Shown here in pieces: positions 62,755 to 64,000 of a stretch of 64,000 nt of DNA (its first letter is position 1; every line of letters starts with the position of its first letter). This DNA is from DAIOEK01 sp963708715 (lineage in GTDB: Bacteria > Chloroflexota > Anaerolineae > Anaerolineales > Anaerolineaceae): the NCBI GenBank assembly GCA_963708715.1, contig CAVPSU010000001.1, positions 1,550,001-1,614,000 of the forward strand. The letters run 5' to 3'. Below the pieces are notes generated by a model. The model was not told the DNA's origin. It worked only from the letters and a program-made list of their open reading frames with translations, and did not search any database. Both the position numbers and the translations under genes were made by a program.

Positions 62755-63568
62755 TGGGTGGAATGGACGATCTTCGGTTCAGCATCGTCATTGCAGTATC
62801 AAAATCTCGGCTTTTGGCATACTCGCGAATCTGATTGATCCTCTTGATAACCATTGGATGACCGGAAAGCAATTCGCCCAGTTGTCCATTTACTGTATCA
62901 TCCTCTTGATCGAGGATGTGAATTAATTGATCCGCTTCTCCCCGGTCAAGGTGTCGTTCACCACTGACCAGCTTTAGTAAGGCGGAAACACCTTTCTCAG
63001 GATTACCACAGGTTAATACCCCCGCGCGGTCTGCGGAATACTCGCAGGCACGATTCCATGACCGAAAGACAAAAGAGAGAATAACTGCCGCCCCAAACGA
63101 GGTCGGAATACCTGCGATCCCGCCTAAAATTGTATTTAACCAGGTGTGTCCCAATTGGACATGACCCATTTCATGACCGATCACAAATGCCAATTCGTCC
63201 TGATCCATTATTTGAATAAGTGGCGCATAGAGCACGATCATCTTTGGAGATGTTATTCCAAATGTATACGCGTTTAACTGTCGTCCCGGTGAAATGTAAA
63301 CCTCAACAGCTCCCGGTTGGAGACGATCCTGACAGTAGGAGACGATTCGATCCATCGCAGTAGATGTCTGCGGGTTGACACGGATGGCCTGTTCCAGTAA
63401 TTGCTGGTGATGTGATCGATTCATCCAATAAGCCATGAAAAACATAGCCAGAATGAAAACACCGCTCAGGCAAAAGGTCGCTGCAGAAGTGAAAACGATC
63501 ACGCCTAGAACAAGAAACATGGATAGCCAGAATATGATGGTTTCATTTGAATATCGATAGGAGATCAT
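62744..63568 (-). CDS. M48 family membrane metallopeptidase
   Basis: A 274-residue M48 (HtpX/Ste24-like) peptidase. Two N-terminal membrane helices (residues about 10-55), the zinc motif GHEMGHVQLGH, a third hydrophobic segment (GIAGIPTSFGAAVILSFVF) and the downstream Glu/Asp in CEYSADRAGVL. It degrades or processes misfolded membrane proteins. The ATG at 63568 is preferred: a TACAAT box lies 6 nt upstream, and the ATG at 63604 would be upstream of it. Possibly leaderless. Confidence 0.88.
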   Translation of the reverse strand: MISYRYSNETIIFWLSMFLVLGVIVFTSAATFCLSGVFILAMFFMAYWMNRSHHQQLLEQAIRVNPQTSTAMDRIVSYCQDRLQPGAVEVYISPGRQLNAYTFGITSPKMIVLYAPLIQIMDQDELAFVIGHEMGHVQLGHTWLNTILGGIAGIPTSFGAAVILSFVFRSWNRACEYSADRAGVLTCGNPEKGVSALLKLVSGERHLDRGEADQLIHILDQEDDTVNGQLGELLSGHPMVIKRINQIREYAKSRDFDTAMTMLNRRSSIPPTMG

Positions 63569-63574
63569 GGTTCT

Positions 63575-63604
63575 ATTGTAGCGAATCTGTGGAGATATTC
63601 GCAA
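63575..63604 (-). promoter_or_regulatory. Promoter of the M48 peptidase gene
   Basis: Minus-strand -35 TTGCGA (63599-63604), 18-bp spacer, -10 TACAAT (63575-63580), ending 6 nt before the ATG. Confidence 0.55.
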
Positions 63605-63640
63605 CTTTCAGGATTCCAGTCCGTATAATAATATAGCTAG

Positions 63641-63668
63641 TGTAATACTATATAAATTACAGTATAAT
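63641..63668 (+). promoter_or_regulatory. PadR-type operator and -10 box
   Basis: TGTAAT (63641-63646), 9 bp, ATTACA (63656-63661) form an inverted repeat placed directly before a TATAAT -10 (63663-63668). This position suits autorepression by the PadR protein downstream. Confidence 0.6.
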
Positions 63669-63684
63669 ATGACAAGAGGTATAT

Positions 63685-64000
63685 ATGGACAAAAACGAAA
63701 TTGTTGAGAATTTATTACTTGAATTGCGGCGCGGTGTATCCAGCCTGGCAGTATTACTTTTGCTACAGAAAGAACAGTATGGATATTCGTTGCAAACGAA
63801 CCTGGCGGATATTGGGTTGACGATTGAGCAGGGAACATTGTACCCATTACTTCGCAGATTGGAATCCCAGGGATTACTCAATTCAGTCTGGCGGGTCGAA
63901 GATGGCCGGCCGCGGCGGTACTATGTCATCAATTCGGATGGCAAAAATCTGGTCAATAAGATGGAATCTGAATGGAAACAGTTACACGAAATGATCATCC
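63685..64000 (+). CDS. PadR family transcriptional regulator (3' end outside the window)
   Basis: The frame from the ATG at 63685 stays open to the window end (105 codons). MDKNEIVENLLLELRRGVSS, LLLLQKEQYGYSLQTNL, EQGTLYPLLRRLESQGLL and EDGRPRRYYVINSDG define the PadR winged-helix domain. An AGAGGT ribosome-binding site is 4 nt upstream. PadR proteins are usually repressors of neighbouring exporter or membrane-protein genes, which would lie beyond 64000. The inverted repeat at 63641-63661 is its likely operator. Confidence 0.85.
   Translation, partial: MDKNEIVENLLLELRRGVSSLAVLLLLQKEQYGYSLQTNLADIGLTIEQGTLYPLLRRLESQGLLNSVWRVEDGRPRRYYVINSDGKNLVNKMESEWKQLHEMII

Overview
The window looks like chromosome of a Chloroflexota bacterium, most likely of the Anaerolineae. 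This is an inference from gene content (a SARP-type regulator with TPRs, a bacterial translin, DUF3467 and DUF4342 proteins, a zinc-ribbon bacterial eRF1-like protein, a B-box membrane protein, and the order hrcA-grpE-dnaK-dnaJ-prmA); no rRNA is present to confirm it. It is mostly housekeeping DNA with several decayed genes. No CRISPR array, prophage or transposase was seen. Many promoters place the -10 hexamer only 6-11 nt before the start codon, which suggests leaderless mRNAs.

Layout. 1-3.9 kb: a sodium:neurotransmitter symporter remnant; a two-gene regulator/membrane-protein operon with a repeat operator; an ABC-F ATPase preceded by a leader peptide and a transcription attenuator; tRNA-Arg. 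4-11.2 kb: a membrane diguanylate cyclase, DUF4342, a lipoprotein, a decayed FAD oxidoreductase and mutS2. 11.4-18.1 kb (minus): operon nadK - B-box protein - recN - SARP regulator. 18.3-20.8 kb: an ABC-2 exporter. 21-23.1 kb (minus): compact operon ssb - DUF3467 - translin - a membrane-anchored Cas4-like nuclease encoded in two pieces. 23.1-23.8 kb: a gene-free stretch packed with repeats and hairpins. 23.8-27.9 kb: M29 aminopeptidase, an AhpD-like remnant, a small membrane protein, the principal sigma factor and DUF177.

28-36.2 kb: a GT-C type membrane protein, a frameshifted sulfatase-like gene, rdgB with an MBL hydrolase, a 44-residue membrane protein, an eRF1-like protein, an HtrA protease and a CbpA-type J protein. 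36.6-46.8 kb (plus): MerR regulator, VWA protein, a small unknown, then a three-gene AddAB-like helicase/helicase/nuclease set running into recJ. 46.8-51 kb: a T-box leader and pheST. 51-54 kb (minus): aldo/keto reductase, a broken four-helix-bundle gene and a KamA-type aminomutase. 54.3-60.1 kb: the CIRCE-controlled heat-shock operon hrcA-grpE-dnaK-dnaJ-prmA. 60.2-64 kb: a multidomain sensor diguanylate cyclase, an M48 peptidase and a PadR regulator cut by the window end.

DNA repair is well represented (mutS2, recN, ssb, the split Cas4-like nuclease, the AddAB-like set, recJ). The items most worth following are the ssb-translin-split Cas4 operon, in which the predicted Fe-S cluster ligands are divided between two membrane-anchored polypeptides, and the complete 1:2/2:3/3:4 attenuator in front of the ABC-F gene.
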